Below, one piece after another: positions 25,088 through 33,783 of a stretch of 35,065 bases of DNA. The position numbers were made by a program, and so were the translations under genes. The notes under the pieces are model-generated. The model was not told the origin of the DNA and did no database searches. It saw nothing but the letters and a program-made list of their open reading frames with translations. Positions within the stretch are counted from its first letter, which is position 1. Every line of letters starts with the position of its first letter. The stretch covers positions 1 through 35,065 of the forward strand of contig CAZUTK010000025.1 in assembly GCA_964623265.1 (NCBI GenBank). The letters run 5' to 3'. Source of the DNA: CAZUTK01 sp964623265. Its GTDB lineage: Bacteria > Electryoneota > B3-LCP.

Positions 25088-25714
25088 TCAACGCATATCG
25101 GCCGTGATGAATGTTCGAATGCTTTGCGCCAATTCCTGCTTTAGACTCTCGATCTGTTCCATCTTTCGTCTGGCTTCGCCGGCGAAAGGGTGATCTCCGA
25201 TGCCGGGCAGGTTGATGCGGACATTCAGAGCTGCACCTGAGATGGCGGTCTCCAACAGAAGCGCCGCGACGCCTGCATCGGAAAGGGAGTTTTTATTGCC
25301 TTTTTCCGCGACGATTTTCGTCAGTTTCAGAGCATTCAACGAGATCTGCATCACGTTTAGAGGAATTTTCGTCGCGCCGATCGTGGCTTGAAGGATCGCC
25401 CGCGCCCGCGCGCTTTTCTCCTCTTCGGTTTCTTTCGGCAGACCGAACGCTTTCATGACTTCGTTGAACGCTGCGGTATCGCCGTCAACGGCTTGTTCGA
25501 GCTCTCTGCGTGCCGCCGCCAATTGCGGTAGAATGCCGGCTAATTCTTCCGACACATCCGCATATTTTTTCTTTCCTACAGTCAGGCGGATGACCATTTC
25601 CGCCAACGCCGTCCCCAGCGCCCCCGCCAGCGCACTCGCAGAGCCCCCTCCCGGCGCCGGAGAATCGGATGCTGTTTCTGCGATAAATTCTACAACTCGT
25701 TTTTCCAACAACAT
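25088..25714 (-). CDS. fchA: Formimidotetrahydrofolate cyclodeaminase / methenyl-THF cyclohydrolase-type protein
   Basis: A 208-residue all-helical protein of the FTCD C-terminal (cyclodeaminase/cyclohydrolase) family. Its opening, DSPAPGGGSASALAGALGTALAEMV, holds the conserved PAPGGGS loop, and the helix NALKLTKIVAEKGNKNSLSDAGVAA holds the second conserved block. In histidine breakdown it converts 5-formimino-THF to 5,10-methenyl-THF and ammonia; in other settings the same fold acts as methenyl-THF cyclohydrolase. It directly follows ftcD by 24 bases, so the two make the split form of the fused vertebrate enzyme. A GGTGG sequence precedes the ATG. The symbol is by family. Confidence 0.88.
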   Translation of the reverse strand: MLLEKRVVEFIAETASDSPAPGGGSASALAGALGTALAEMVIRLTVGKKKYADVSEELAGILPQLAAARRELEQAVDGDTAAFNEVMKAFGLPKETEEEKSARARAILQATIGATKIPLNVMQISLNALKLTKIVAEKGNKNSLSDAGVAALLLETAISGAALNVRINLPGIGDHPFAGEARRKMEQIESLKQELAQSIRTFITADMR

Positions 25715-25738
25715 AGAGGACCCACCTTATATTCGTTG

Positions 25739-26773
25739 TTAAATCATGTATTCGATGATCTTTTTCTTCGGATCAAACGGATAGAGATCCGAAAGACCCA
25801 GCCCCTTGATAGCGGCGTTCAACAGTTCCGCTTCATCCGCCTGCGGAGACAGACCGCCGCGTTCGCGGTAGTACCTTCCCGCCATCAACAGGGGCTCCAG
25901 TGGTGTCAGACCCACAATTTCGCTGCCCGATATGACGGCGTTAAGCGTTGCGGCTTCCTCTTTCACAGTTTCATATGCGATATGCGGCGGAGTTTCGTGG
26001 TAGTTGATCAAGTTGATGGACACCTGGGAGATTTTATATTCTTCCAGAGCGACGCCCATAGCTTTCACCGATTTAAGACGACCCGGAATCATGATCTTAT
26101 TTCCTTGGGTGTCCTTAACGACTTTGCCGCTTGAGTCTTTTTTCGGTCTGCCGGATTCACGGATGCGCAGGGCGATTTCGTGAGCTCTATCCGGGTTGGG
26201 GTCGCGCACATTGACGTTATACGCGATGAGAAAATTGCGCGCGCCGGTGACGGTGGCGCCCAGTTTCGGATTGAATTTGGCAACGCCGAAATCCGGCGCC
26301 CACTCAGGGTCCTGCAGTTTTTCCGGAAGCCCTTCATATTCGCCTTTGCGGATGTTCGCCAAATTGACTCGATCCGGCTTTCGAGCGGCGTATTCGTATA
26401 AATAAACAGGCAACTCGAAGCGAGTTGCGATTTGCAAAGCGAATTTTTCGGCAATCGCGACACATTCTTCCATCGTGACTCCGCGCACCGGGATGAAAGG
26501 CACAACATCCGCTGCGCCCATACGCGGATGCTCTCCCTTATGGGTACGCATATCTATCTGTTCCGCCGCGACGGCAAAAGCGTTCAATGCCGCCTGAAGA
26601 ACTCCTTCAGGCGTTCCCACGAAGGTGAAGACCGTCCGGTGGTAGTCCACATTGGAATCCACATCCAGTAATTTAGCGCCTTCCGTTCTGCGCACTGCTT
26701 CTGCGATTCCATCAATAATTTCACGGTTGCGACCTTCGGAAAAATTCGGCACGCATTCCACGATTTTTTCCAC
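25739..26773 (-). CDS. ftcD: Glutamate formimidoyltransferase (FtcD, single-domain form)
   Basis: A cytosolic enzyme that moves the formimino group of N-formimino-L-glutamate to tetrahydrofolate, in histidine degradation. The 344 residues cover the N- and C-terminal formiminotransferase subdomains only. Signatures include VECVPNFSEGRN at the start, DSNVDYHRTVFTFVG, and GEHPRMGAADVVPFIPV with the catalytic His. The GTG start is fixed by a textbook AGGAGG four bases upstream. The partner cyclodeaminase follows. No other hut genes (hutH, hutU, hutI) are in the window, so whether the organism uses histidine or some other formimino donor is open. Confidence 0.95.
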   Translation of the reverse strand: MEKIVECVPNFSEGRNREIIDGIAEAVRRTEGAKLLDVDSNVDYHRTVFTFVGTPEGVLQAALNAFAVAAEQIDMRTHKGEHPRMGAADVVPFIPVRGVTMEECVAIAEKFALQIATRFELPVYLYEYAARKPDRVNLANIRKGEYEGLPEKLQDPEWAPDFGVAKFNPKLGATVTGARNFLIAYNVNVRDPNPDRAHEIALRIRESGRPKKDSSGKVVKDTQGNKIMIPGRLKSVKAMGVALEEYKISQVSINLINYHETPPHIAYETVKEEAATLNAVISGSEIVGLTPLEPLLMAGRYYRERGGLSPQADEAELLNAAIKGLGLSDLYPFDPKKKIIEYMI

Positions 26774-26808
26774 CTTGCCTCCTGATTGTCGGTTGACCGA
26801 TGCTTGAT

Positions 26809-27060
26809 TTATTGCAGCACATCTTCGAACTGGATTCTGGTCTTCTGGGGGGTGACAGTGCTGAGTCTCGGAAGCAAATACCAGATCAACAATGCAATGA
26901 GCAGAAGAAGGACCATCAGAGAGTAAATCCGCGAAGAAGTATGATGAGGGTCGTACAATGTCTTTCTTTCAAAGTGGATACGATGTCCCTCTTCATCAGC
27001 GGGGCGATAGTATCTAGGCCGATAGTGAAAGGTTCGCGGTTTACTGCGCGGGAAAAACAT
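26809..27060 (-). CDS. Small single-pass membrane protein of unknown function
   Basis: An 83-residue protein with a basic, aromatic N-terminal half rich in His, Arg and Tyr (FHYRPRYYRPADEEGHRIHF) and one hydrophobic helix (about 47-65, IYSLMVLLLLIALLIWYLL), followed by a short tail. The Tyr/Arg-rich N-terminus resembles short unnamed membrane proteins I associate with Bacteroidetes-like genomes. It lies in the operon frame between dacB (41 bases away) and ftcD (35 bases), which supports it being a real gene. No ribosome-binding sequence is evident. Function not assigned. Confidence 0.7.
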   Translation of the reverse strand: MFFPRSKPRTFHYRPRYYRPADEEGHRIHFERKTLYDPHHTSSRIYSLMVLLLLIALLIWYLLPRLSTVTPQKTRIQFEDVLQ

Positions 27061-27101
27061 AATGATGATGCTCGAATGGAATCAGCTTACTTCGTGTTCG
27101 A

Positions 27102-28643
27102 TCACTTTCTCGCTTCGCCTTTCAGGTACAGCGCCAGCAGCTGCGTCAGGTTTTCCAGTGTCTGATCTACTTCTTCCGGAGCGCACAGGTAATGATTGCA
27201 GATGAAGGCGAAAGCAATCCTGTTTCTATCGCCTTGCCCCAGATATCCAGCGAGGGATCTCACCCGACTCATTGATCCGGTCTTGGCGTGCAGTGAAATC
27301 CCTTCCGGCAGCCCGGTAAATCTCCCCTCCAGGGTTCCAATACCCGGTGATGCCAGACTCTGGATGAATTCATCCCGCTGGGGAGAGCGATTCATATGCG
27401 CCAGGACTTTGATCAAGCCGTCTGCGCTGATCAAGTTGCGTCGCGACAAGCCGGAGCCGTCCGCCAGCAGGAATCCCGTTGAGTAACCAGTCAGTTTCGC
27501 GTCCCAGTCCATAATGCACTGACGCCCGTATTCGAAGAGGTCGTTATAGAATCCCGCTTCGGAACCTCTGGTTTTTCGATACTGATCGCCCAGAAGTCGG
27601 ATGAGCAGTTCCGAATAGAGATTAACGCTGCGCTGGTTGATGATAGTGAGGATCTGACTCAATTTCGGCGAAGGCTGAACGAAGAGGATGTGATAGTTCG
27701 GATCGTCGGGATTCCATCGCGATACTCGATGAATTTCGCCTGTCACCTGGATCCCCTGCGCGTTCAGGTTTTCGCGTAGGTTGGTCAGAAAGAACGCGGC
27801 GGGATCGTGCGCGGAAATCCATCGCTTTTCTGCGGCGGCGCCCAGCCGGATTGTCCCTCTGAGCACAATTTGGTTTTCGCCCAGTGTGCGATCTATTTGG
27901 ATCTGCGTGGAGCCGCCGCTGTCGCCGGTGACGATCTGGGCGTTGACGAAGCCGTACGAAAGGGGAGGCGTCCAGACGACGCGGGCGGCGGCGCCGACGC
28001 TGTCACCCGGCGTTATGATGAATTCAATGCAGTTATCCGAATAGGTCAGCGGATCAATTTCTGCGGCGAACCAGTTCGGCAGATCATCCCATTCCCAGCC
28101 GGAGCCCAACGAACGCCCCCCGAATAAGCCGTTTACTCCGATCAATCCGCCGTTGATCTTTCGGATGCCTTTCGCCTTGAGCGAATCCGACCAGGCGATG
28201 AATATGTCCAGCGTGTCGGACGCGCGCAAAGTCGTGCCGGTCTTTCGATAGCGGGAAGAGAGAGTCGGATCACCGGCGCCGACGACCACCAGATCTCCGT
28301 TCAAAGTCCCGTCGGGGTCAATCCCGCCGGTGTACCCTACGGTCGTGTACGTGCGGTATTCAGGACCCAGGGTTTCGAGCGCGCAAGCCGAGACCAGCAA
28401 TTTCATCCCGGATCCCGGAATAAGCGTGCGTTCCGGGCTGCGGGACACCAGAATTCTTCCCGTTTCGAGATCGATTGCCATGATTGACCAAGAGGCGCCG
28501 CGCAGGAGCGAATTGTTGATCAGTTTATCTGCGGAACGGTTGACGTATTCCAACCGATCGTCCCGCTGAGTCGCCCAAGGAGCGGAACAGCCGGCGAGAA
28601 GCAAAAACGACAGCGCTACAATTACGATTTGTTTGGTTTTCAT
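27102..28643 (-). CDS. dacB: D-alanyl-D-alanine carboxypeptidase/endopeptidase, PBP4 (DacB) family
   Basis: A periplasmic penicillin-binding protein that trims peptidoglycan stem peptides and cuts cross-links. I start at the ATG at 28643, which overlaps the stop of the upstream protease gene (ATGA) and gives a lipoprotein signal ending LLAGC (Cys19); a longer reading to 28712 lacks a sensible signal. All three active-site motifs are present: SxxK as SGMK (Ser78-Lys81), SxN as RSVNLYSELL, and KTG as LHAKTGSMSR. The 513-residue length suits PBP4 with its inserted domain between SxxK and SxN. It is therefore probably an active, membrane-anchored form. Confidence 0.93.
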   Translation of the reverse strand: MKTKQIVIVALSFLLLAGCSAPWATQRDDRLEYVNRSADKLINNSLLRGASWSIMAIDLETGRILVSRSPERTLIPGSGMKLLVSACALETLGPEYRTYTTVGYTGGIDPDGTLNGDLVVVGAGDPTLSSRYRKTGTTLRASDTLDIFIAWSDSLKAKGIRKINGGLIGVNGLFGGRSLGSGWEWDDLPNWFAAEIDPLTYSDNCIEFIITPGDSVGAAARVVWTPPLSYGFVNAQIVTGDSGGSTQIQIDRTLGENQIVLRGTIRLGAAAEKRWISAHDPAAFFLTNLRENLNAQGIQVTGEIHRVSRWNPDDPNYHILFVQPSPKLSQILTIINQRSVNLYSELLIRLLGDQYRKTRGSEAGFYNDLFEYGRQCIMDWDAKLTGYSTGFLLADGSGLSRRNLISADGLIKVLAHMNRSPQRDEFIQSLASPGIGTLEGRFTGLPEGISLHAKTGSMSRVRSLAGYLGQGDRNRIAFAFICNHYLCAPEEVDQTLENLTQLLALYLKGEARK

Positions 28644-29293
28644 AAGCTGCCCATTAGATCTATGCCGGAGAACAGAATGGAAAAATAACGCACGAAAGGC
28701 CCGATGATCCACCAGAGAATGGGGATGTTCAAGAGGTAACCGCTCAGCACCAGAATCAAGATCAATGCCGGCCCGAAGCGGTAAAATTTGCGATACTCCC
28801 GCGCCAGCGAGTTCGGCAGGATCCCTTCCAAAATATGCGAACCATCCAGTGGAGGGATGGGGATTAAATTAAAGATCGCCAGGATTAGATTGATGGTTAC
28901 ACCGTAGACGATCATCAACAGCACCGGTCTGGAGGGAGTGATATGTTCCAGAGGGCCTCCAGTGTCCAGCGCGCGGATGAGCAGTCCGAACAGCAGCGCC
29001 AGAATCATATTCGCGGCCGCGCCCGCCAGTGAAACCAGGATCTCGTCGCGTCGCGGATTGCGCAGGTTGTAGGGATTTATCGGCACCGGTTTCGCCCAGC
29101 CGATATGCGCGATAAACAGCATCAACGTTCCAAAAAGATCCAGATGAGCCAACGGGTTCATCGTCAAGCGTCCCGCCAGACGCGCGGTGGGATCGCCCAA
29201 TTTATCCGCCACCCAGCCGTGCGCGAATTCGTGAAAAGTCAACGCCAGCAAAATCGGCGGAGCGATAATAAGATAGAGTGAAAGGTCCGGCAT
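28640..29293 (-). CDS. M50-type (site-2 protease family) membrane metalloprotease
   Basis: A 217-residue multi-pass membrane protein. The zinc motif HEFAH lies at 21-25, with Glu22 as the likely catalytic base, and the third ligand motif NLIPIPPLDG at 142-151 (Asp150). The layout, without a PDZ domain, is the short M50B-like class, which includes many site-2-protease-family proteins of unknown substrate. It starts one base inside the xerD stop (TAATG) and its own stop overlaps dacB, so it is translated with both neighbours. Confidence 0.9.
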   Translation of the reverse strand: MPDLSLYLIIAPPILLALTFHEFAHGWVADKLGDPTARLAGRLTMNPLAHLDLFGTLMLFIAHIGWAKPVPINPYNLRNPRRDEILVSLAGAAANMILALLFGLLIRALDTGGPLEHITPSRPVLLMIVYGVTINLILAIFNLIPIPPLDGSHILEGILPNSLAREYRKFYRFGPALILILVLSGYLLNIPILWWIIGPFVRYFSILFSGIDLMGSL

Positions 29294-30225
29294 TATCCTC
29301 GAGGGTGAAAACTGCGGTGGACTTCGCGCAGGTAATTGCGATCCACCTGGGTGTAAATCTGCGTGGTGGAAATATCCGCATGCCCCAGAAATTCCTGAAC
29401 GGTGCGCAAGTCCGCTCCACCTTCCAGCAGATGCGTGGCGCAGCAGTGCCGCAGAGTATGGGGGTGGATGTCCAACGGCGGCGATAAACGCGCAGCGTAC
29501 GACTTTAAGAGGTGCCAGACGCCCTGACGGGTGAGAGGTTTCCCGCGCGAATTGAGGAAAATCGCCGGCATATTCTTCGCTGTGCGGATCAGCTGCGGAC
29601 GAGCTTCACGCAGATATTTTTTTACCCAGTCCCGAGCCGATTCGCCCACAGGTACCCATCGTTCTTTAGAACCTTTTCCGCGGATTAACGCCCAGCCGTT
29701 TTCCAGGTCGAGATCGCCGAATTTCAAGCCGGTGATTTCTGAAACACGCAGAGCCGATGAGTACATCAGTTCCCACATCGCGCGGTCGCGGATTCCCAGA
29801 ATTTCGTTTGTATTTGGCGCTTCTAATAGACGGACAACGTCTGCCGGAGTCAGCACGTGCGGCAGCGGGCGGCGGATGTGCGGTGTCTTAAGCAATGCCA
29901 TTGGGTTATTTTGGAGCACGGCGGCGCCTATGAGAAAATTGTAAAAACTGCGCAGAGCGGATATATGACGGGCGATGCTCGAATCCTTCAGTCCCTTGCG
30001 CCGCAGTTCTGCACTGTATCTTTGACCTTCTGCGATGGATGCCTGGTGCAAGGTTCCGCCTATTCGAGACAGAAAATTGAGGTAATTTTCTATATCTTTA
30101 CGGTAGCTGGCGCAGGTGTTGTGACTTAAGCCGCGTTCCAGCCTGAGGTGATCCATAAAGGCTTCCAACTCCGGGCATTCAGTCGCTGCCGCGCTTGCTT
30201 CGGATGGCATCGCATCAGCGCTCAT
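29293..30225 (-). CDS. xerD: Site-specific tyrosine recombinase XerD/XerC
   Basis: A 310-residue recombinase that resolves chromosome dimers at dif by strand exchange, usually as a XerC-XerD pair. The N-terminal core-binding domain (15-105) and catalytic domain (115-305) are of normal size. Catalytic residues are in place: Arg160 (ALRVSE), Lys184 (RGKGSKER), His256 and Arg259 (HTLRH), His282 (LGHADIS) and Tyr291 (QIYTQV). XerC and XerD cannot be separated with certainty by eye; the FHPRG ending is like XerD. It overlaps the upstream hydrolase gene by ATGA. A housekeeping rather than phage origin is likely because it sits inside a conserved-looking operon. Confidence 0.9.
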   Translation of the reverse strand: MSADAMPSEASAAATECPELEAFMDHLRLERGLSHNTCASYRKDIENYLNFLSRIGGTLHQASIAEGQRYSAELRRKGLKDSSIARHISALRSFYNFLIGAAVLQNNPMALLKTPHIRRPLPHVLTPADVVRLLEAPNTNEILGIRDRAMWELMYSSALRVSEITGLKFGDLDLENGWALIRGKGSKERWVPVGESARDWVKKYLREARPQLIRTAKNMPAIFLNSRGKPLTRQGVWHLLKSYAARLSPPLDIHPHTLRHCCATHLLEGGADLRTVQEFLGHADISTTQIYTQVDRNYLREVHRSFHPRG

Positions 30226-30911
30226 ACTCCGAATCCAACCTCGTTCAAGAAAGGATTCGCCCGTCTCTCTCTGCCGATGGTGGTCGCTGGTCCGTGACCC
30301 GGGAAAACTAAAATATCATCTCCTCTGGGGAGCAATTTCTCGCGAATGTTTTGAATCAAGACCGAATGAGATCCGCCCGGGAAATCCGATCTGCCCACAC
30401 TGTCGTAAAATAATAAATCCCCCACGAACGCCAGCTTGTCATTCACCAGACAGACGGATCCGGGGCTGTGCCCCGGCGTGTGCAATACGTCGAAACTCAG
30501 GTCGCCGACTCGAAAAGGTTCCCCTTCACGGAAATATAAATCTGCGGGCGGTGAAACAACTTGGTCTGTAAGATAGGCGGATAGATTGCTGTGGGGATCT
30601 GTCAGCATCATTGCATCATCCGGATGAATGATGATGCGCGCGCCGGTTTTTTCCCGGATGTAGCTGTTTTCGGCAATGTGATCAATATGACCATGCGTGT
30701 TGACGATGTATTTTACGTTCAGCCCCAGCTGTTCGCATCGTTCCAGAATCGTATCGCCTTGGTCGCCCGGATCTACGATGAATCCCTGCCCGCTGCGGCG
30801 GCAGCCCACAATATACGTATTCACCAGAAAAAGACCGACTTCGAATTGTTCCACTATGATGCTGTCATCGCTATATGCAGTCATTTCCGTTAAAAGTCCT
30901 CGATTATTCAT
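30222..30911 (-). CDS. Metallo-beta-lactamase-fold hydrolase (glyoxalase II-like)
   Basis: A hydrolase of the MBL fold with motif THGHIDH, further ligand HTPGHSPGSV, GDLLFYDSVGRSD and the C-terminal FPGHGPATTIG. This pattern is typical of small glyoxalase II-like thioesterases or hydroxyacylglutathione hydrolase-type proteins; the substrate is not known. Start choice is uncertain: ATG at 30911 (overlapping the rpe stop by eight bases) or ATG at 30884; a still longer reading to 30953 is unlikely. The stop overlaps the xerD start (ATGA). Confidence 0.88.
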   Translation of the reverse strand: MNNRGLLTEMTAYSDDSIIVEQFEVGLFLVNTYIVGCRRSGQGFIVDPGDQGDTILERCEQLGLNVKYIVNTHGHIDHIAENSYIREKTGARIIIHPDDAMMLTDPHSNLSAYLTDQVVSPPADLYFREGEPFRVGDLSFDVLHTPGHSPGSVCLVNDKLAFVGDLLFYDSVGRSDFPGGSHSVLIQNIREKLLPRGDDILVFPGHGPATTIGRERRANPFLNEVGFGV

Positions 30912-31617
30912 TACCGGGCGATTTGTGCTGCTGTACCGCTTCATCCGCAGCACGGCGGATGTCGTTCAACGCCGCAGCCGGATCCGGTGCTTTGAATATC
31001 GCGCTGCCGGCGATGAGCACCTCCGCTCCGGCCGCCCGCACCTGTCCCGCGTTGCTTGGTTCGATGCCGCCGTCTACGGCAAGACGGATCTGTTTTCCGC
31101 TTGCGGTGATGATCCGGTGGATCAGCCGGATGCGCTCCAGAGAATCCGGAATGAAGGATTGTCCCCCGAATCCTGGGTGAACGGACATTAGAAGGATCTC
31201 ATCCACCATATCATACACCGGATCCAGTTCTTCGATGGGGGTTTCCGGATTGATCGAGATTCCTGCATCCACTCCCATATCGCGGATGCGACGGAGACAT
31301 TCGATGGCAGTCTGCTGCAATTCGATGTGAATGATGATCAAATCCGCGCCCGCTTTGCGGAATGCTTCCAGATACTGATCCGGGTTGGTGATCATCAGAT
31401 GCGCCGCCAGATAGAGATCCGTCAAGCGGTTGACGGTTTCTACGATCATAGGACCGAAACTGATATTGGGGACGAAATGCCCGTCCATTACGTCCATATG
31501 CAGCCGGTCCGCGCCGGCGGATTCCACCAGAGCAATTTGATCCGCCAATCTGCCGAAATCCGCGGATAGAATGGACGGTGAGACGAGCGTCCGGTTCGGT
31601 TTCAATCCTTCAGTCAA
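30904..31617 (-). CDS. rpe: Ribulose-phosphate 3-epimerase
   Basis: A cytosolic TIM-barrel enzyme of the pentose phosphate pathway interconverting ribulose 5-phosphate and xylulose 5-phosphate. Conserved segments include VSPSILSADFGRLADQI, DRLHMDVMDGHFVPNISFGP, MSVHPGFGGQSFIP and LAVDGGIEPSN, covering metal ligands and the phosphate-binding loop. The start is TTG, supported by a GGAAGAG sequence five bases upstream and by overlap with the PASTA-gene stop (TTGA). Length of 237 residues is normal. Confidence 0.96.
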   Translation of the reverse strand: MTEGLKPNRTLVSPSILSADFGRLADQIALVESAGADRLHMDVMDGHFVPNISFGPMIVETVNRLTDLYLAAHLMITNPDQYLEAFRKAGADLIIIHIELQQTAIECLRRIRDMGVDAGISINPETPIEELDPVYDMVDEILLMSVHPGFGGQSFIPDSLERIRLIHRIITASGKQIRLAVDGGIEPSNAGQVRAAGAEVLIAGSAIFKAPDPAAALNDIRRAADEAVQQHKSPGNE

Positions 31618-32363
31618 TTTTTCTCTTCCAGTTTCGAAACGATTAGATTGATCCTCTGATCCATTTCCGCCTTTTGATCCGGCGGCGGGAATTGTTCGAT
31701 CACCGTGTTGGGCAAAAGATCATTGCGGGCTTTGTATTGTATATCGCCGACAACCATGCCGGATGTGATGATTAATTTCTTCGCGCGTTCCAGAGGCTGC
31801 CCGAGGAGATTGGGAACCCTGATCTCCGCGGGGATATTGCCCAGGGAAGCGGTCATATGGATGGGGGTGTCTTTCTTCACCCGAGTTCCCGGCGGAATAG
31901 ATTGCGCCATCACTACGCCGCTTGGATAGTAAAAGGAATACTCGTATCCGATGCTTTCTTCGCTGAAAGTCAAACCCGCGGCGTGCAGAGCGAATTCGGC
32001 ATCCCGTGTGGATTTCCCTACCAAATTAGGCATAATGCACATCTGTTCGCCGCTTGAAACCGTCACATAGACTCTGCGGCCGGGTTTCGTGACGGAAAAC
32101 GCCTCGGGATTCTGGTCAATGATGACTCCAGCCGGATAATGATTGTCATAGCGTTCATCTTCGAGGATGATGCGGAAACCGCTGCGACGTAAGGCTGAGT
32201 CCGCTTCTTCCCAAGTCATCTCCACCACATCCGGCACCTCGATTTCCTGATTGTGTCGGGTGTAAATGGGCATAATCATTCCGTCCAGCAGGAGCACGAC
32301 GATGCATCCCAGAATGAAGACGATCAGTACGGCGATAACGCTCTCTTTCGTTGCCTGTTTCAT
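31614..32363 (-). CDS. Membrane-anchored three-PASTA protein without a kinase domain
   Basis: The 249 residues have a short cytoplasmic start, one membrane helix (about 8-28) and three PASTA domains in the periplasm (about 40-105, 107-175, 180-247), each with the VPDxxG.S..EA..L and GxV..Q.P..G pattern. PASTA domains bind muropeptide or beta-lactam-like ligands and usually sit on Ser/Thr kinases or PBPs, but no kinase domain precedes this one. The gene lies between rsmB and rpe, the place where prkC (a PASTA kinase) stands in the Bacillus fmt-rsmB-rpe cluster. It may bind or sense peptidoglycan. The gap to rsmB is seven bases. Confidence 0.88.
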   Translation of the reverse strand: MKQATKESVIAVLIVFILGCIVVLLLDGMIMPIYTRHNQEIEVPDVVEMTWEEADSALRRSGFRIILEDERYDNHYPAGVIIDQNPEAFSVTKPGRRVYVTVSSGEQMCIMPNLVGKSTRDAEFALHAAGLTFSEESIGYEYSFYYPSGVVMAQSIPPGTRVKKDTPIHMTASLGNIPAEIRVPNLLGQPLERAKKLIITSGMVVGDIQYKARNDLLPNTVIEQFPPPDQKAEMDQRINLIVSKLEEKN

Positions 32364-32370
32364 TGCATGA

Positions 32371-33783
32371 TCATTCGGTTCGAATCAGCCTGGCTGCATA
32401 CACACCGTCAATGCAGTCCCAGGAACTGTCGGAAGCGATCTCACCGGGGCGCAAGTGAAAGGATCGGAATAAAGGCTGCTCTATCGAATCCAGGACAAAA
32501 TGGGGGTTTTCCTCCAGAAAATCCGCGACGACTCCTTCATTTTCCTCCGGTTCGATGCTGCATGTGCTGTACACCAAAGCACCGCCGGGCTTGACGCAGC
32601 GGCTGCCGGCGCGAAGGAGTTCGCATTGTAGAGAGACGAGCTCCGGAATATCTTCCGGCTTTCGACGCCAGCGCAGATCCGCTCGTCTTGACATCACGCC
32701 GAAACCTGAACAGGGGGCATCCACCAATGCCACGTCAAAAGATGCCTGCGCTTTCCGTGTATTTGCGAATTTTCTGCCATCAGTAACGACGATATGTACG
32801 TTGTGAATGCCAAGTCGGTTCAAAGACTGGTTGAGTAATTTCAGGCGATCGGCGGAACTGTCTACAGCGATGATGTCAGCCTGGTCCCCCGTCAATTCCG
32901 CCGTAAGTGTCGTTTTTCCGCCCGGGGCGGCGCATAGATCGAGAATTTTTTCTCCGGGGTGCGGATTCAGAAGATACACCGCCAGCGCAGCGGAAGGATC
33001 CTGCACAGAAAACCAGCCTTGTTCGACGAGATCCGCCACCGCCGGCTGGAATGCGCTTAAGAGCCGATAATATCCGGAAAGTTCTGAATGTTCGCGAAAT
33101 TGAACCTGAGCCGAAGTGAGTATTTCACGCGCCTTGTCCAGATCGCCTTTCAAGCGGTTCCAACGCAGCCAGATGGCGGGCCGTTCATTATTCCAGTGCA
33201 GCTGCTTGCGGGTGCGATCGAAGCCCCAACGGTCGAACCATCTCCTCACGATCCAATCCGGATGAGAGCAAGTGGCGGCAAGAAAGTCCACAGGATTTTC
33301 TACGGGACTCCCCCACAAGGCGGTATCAGCTTCACGCACGGTTGTGTCGTGGGAACGCAGCGTCGCCGTCCGTTCTGCGGCTTCCCTCAGGACGACGTTG
33401 GCCACACCGGCAAGTGATCCGCCGAAGTCTTTGCGAATCCTCGTAACCGCCTGGGTGACCACGATCGCTGCAGGAGTGCGTTCTTCAAAGAGCAAACGGC
33501 AGACAGCCAATTCGAGGGTGCGCCTCATCCTGGACGGCAGAGAATCCAATCCCCGGTTTAGTTTTTTCGATAACAGAAATCGCGCCGTGCCGCGCCATCT
33601 TGCCCAGCCGTACGCTTGGTCTGCGATTTTTGCCTTTTCTGAAGGTGAAAATTTAGCCTTAGCGAAGCCCCTCCTCAGCAGGAAATCCAGAGTATGTTCG
33701 CTGCGCTCCCATTGCGTCACGAGCGAAAGCAAAAACTCCGCGCTTCCGCCTTCATCCGAGGTGTGGATCACCGAATTAGTCAC
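32371..33783 (-). CDS. rsmB: 16S rRNA (cytosine-967-C5)-methyltransferase RsmB
   Basis: This enzyme methylates C967 of 16S rRNA with S-adenosylmethionine. A NusB-like N-terminal domain (about 10-140) precedes the Rossmann methyltransferase. Motif I is DLCAAPGGKTT (282-292), motif IV is VDAPCSG with Cys358, and the catalytic Cys is Cys408 in STCS, so both active cysteines are present. I start at GTG 33783, which overlaps the stop of the upstream peptidase gene by eight bases; a longer reading to 33846 adds non-homologous sequence, and GTG 33771 is possible too. Part of the fmt-rsmB-rpe housekeeping cluster. Confidence 0.95.
   Translation of the reverse strand: MTNSVIHTSDEGGSAEFLLSLVTQWERSEHTLDFLLRRGFAKAKFSPSEKAKIADQAYGWARWRGTARFLLSKKLNRGLDSLPSRMRRTLELAVCRLLFEERTPAAIVVTQAVTRIRKDFGGSLAGVANVVLREAAERTATLRSHDTTVREADTALWGSPVENPVDFLAATCSHPDWIVRRWFDRWGFDRTRKQLHWNNERPAIWLRWNRLKGDLDKAREILTSAQVQFREHSELSGYYRLLSAFQPAVADLVEQGWFSVQDPSAALAVYLLNPHPGEKILDLCAAPGGKTTLTAELTGDQADIIAVDSSADRLKLLNQSLNRLGIHNVHIVVTDGRKFANTRKAQASFDVALVDAPCSGFGVMSRRADLRWRRKPEDIPELVSLQCELLRAGSRCVKPGGALVYSTCSIEPEENEGVVADFLEENPHFVLDSIEQPLFRSFHLRPGEIASDSSWDCIDGVYAARLIRTE

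Noticed and set aside
28644..28712. Longer N-terminus for the PBP4-type protein
   Set aside because: The extra 23 residues overlap the upstream gene and delay the lipoprotein signal; the ATGA start at 28643 is better.
29293..30225. Tyrosine recombinase as a sign of an integrated element
   Set aside because: It sits inside a run of overlapping housekeeping genes, without attachment-site repeats, phage genes or composition change, and fits XerC/XerD.
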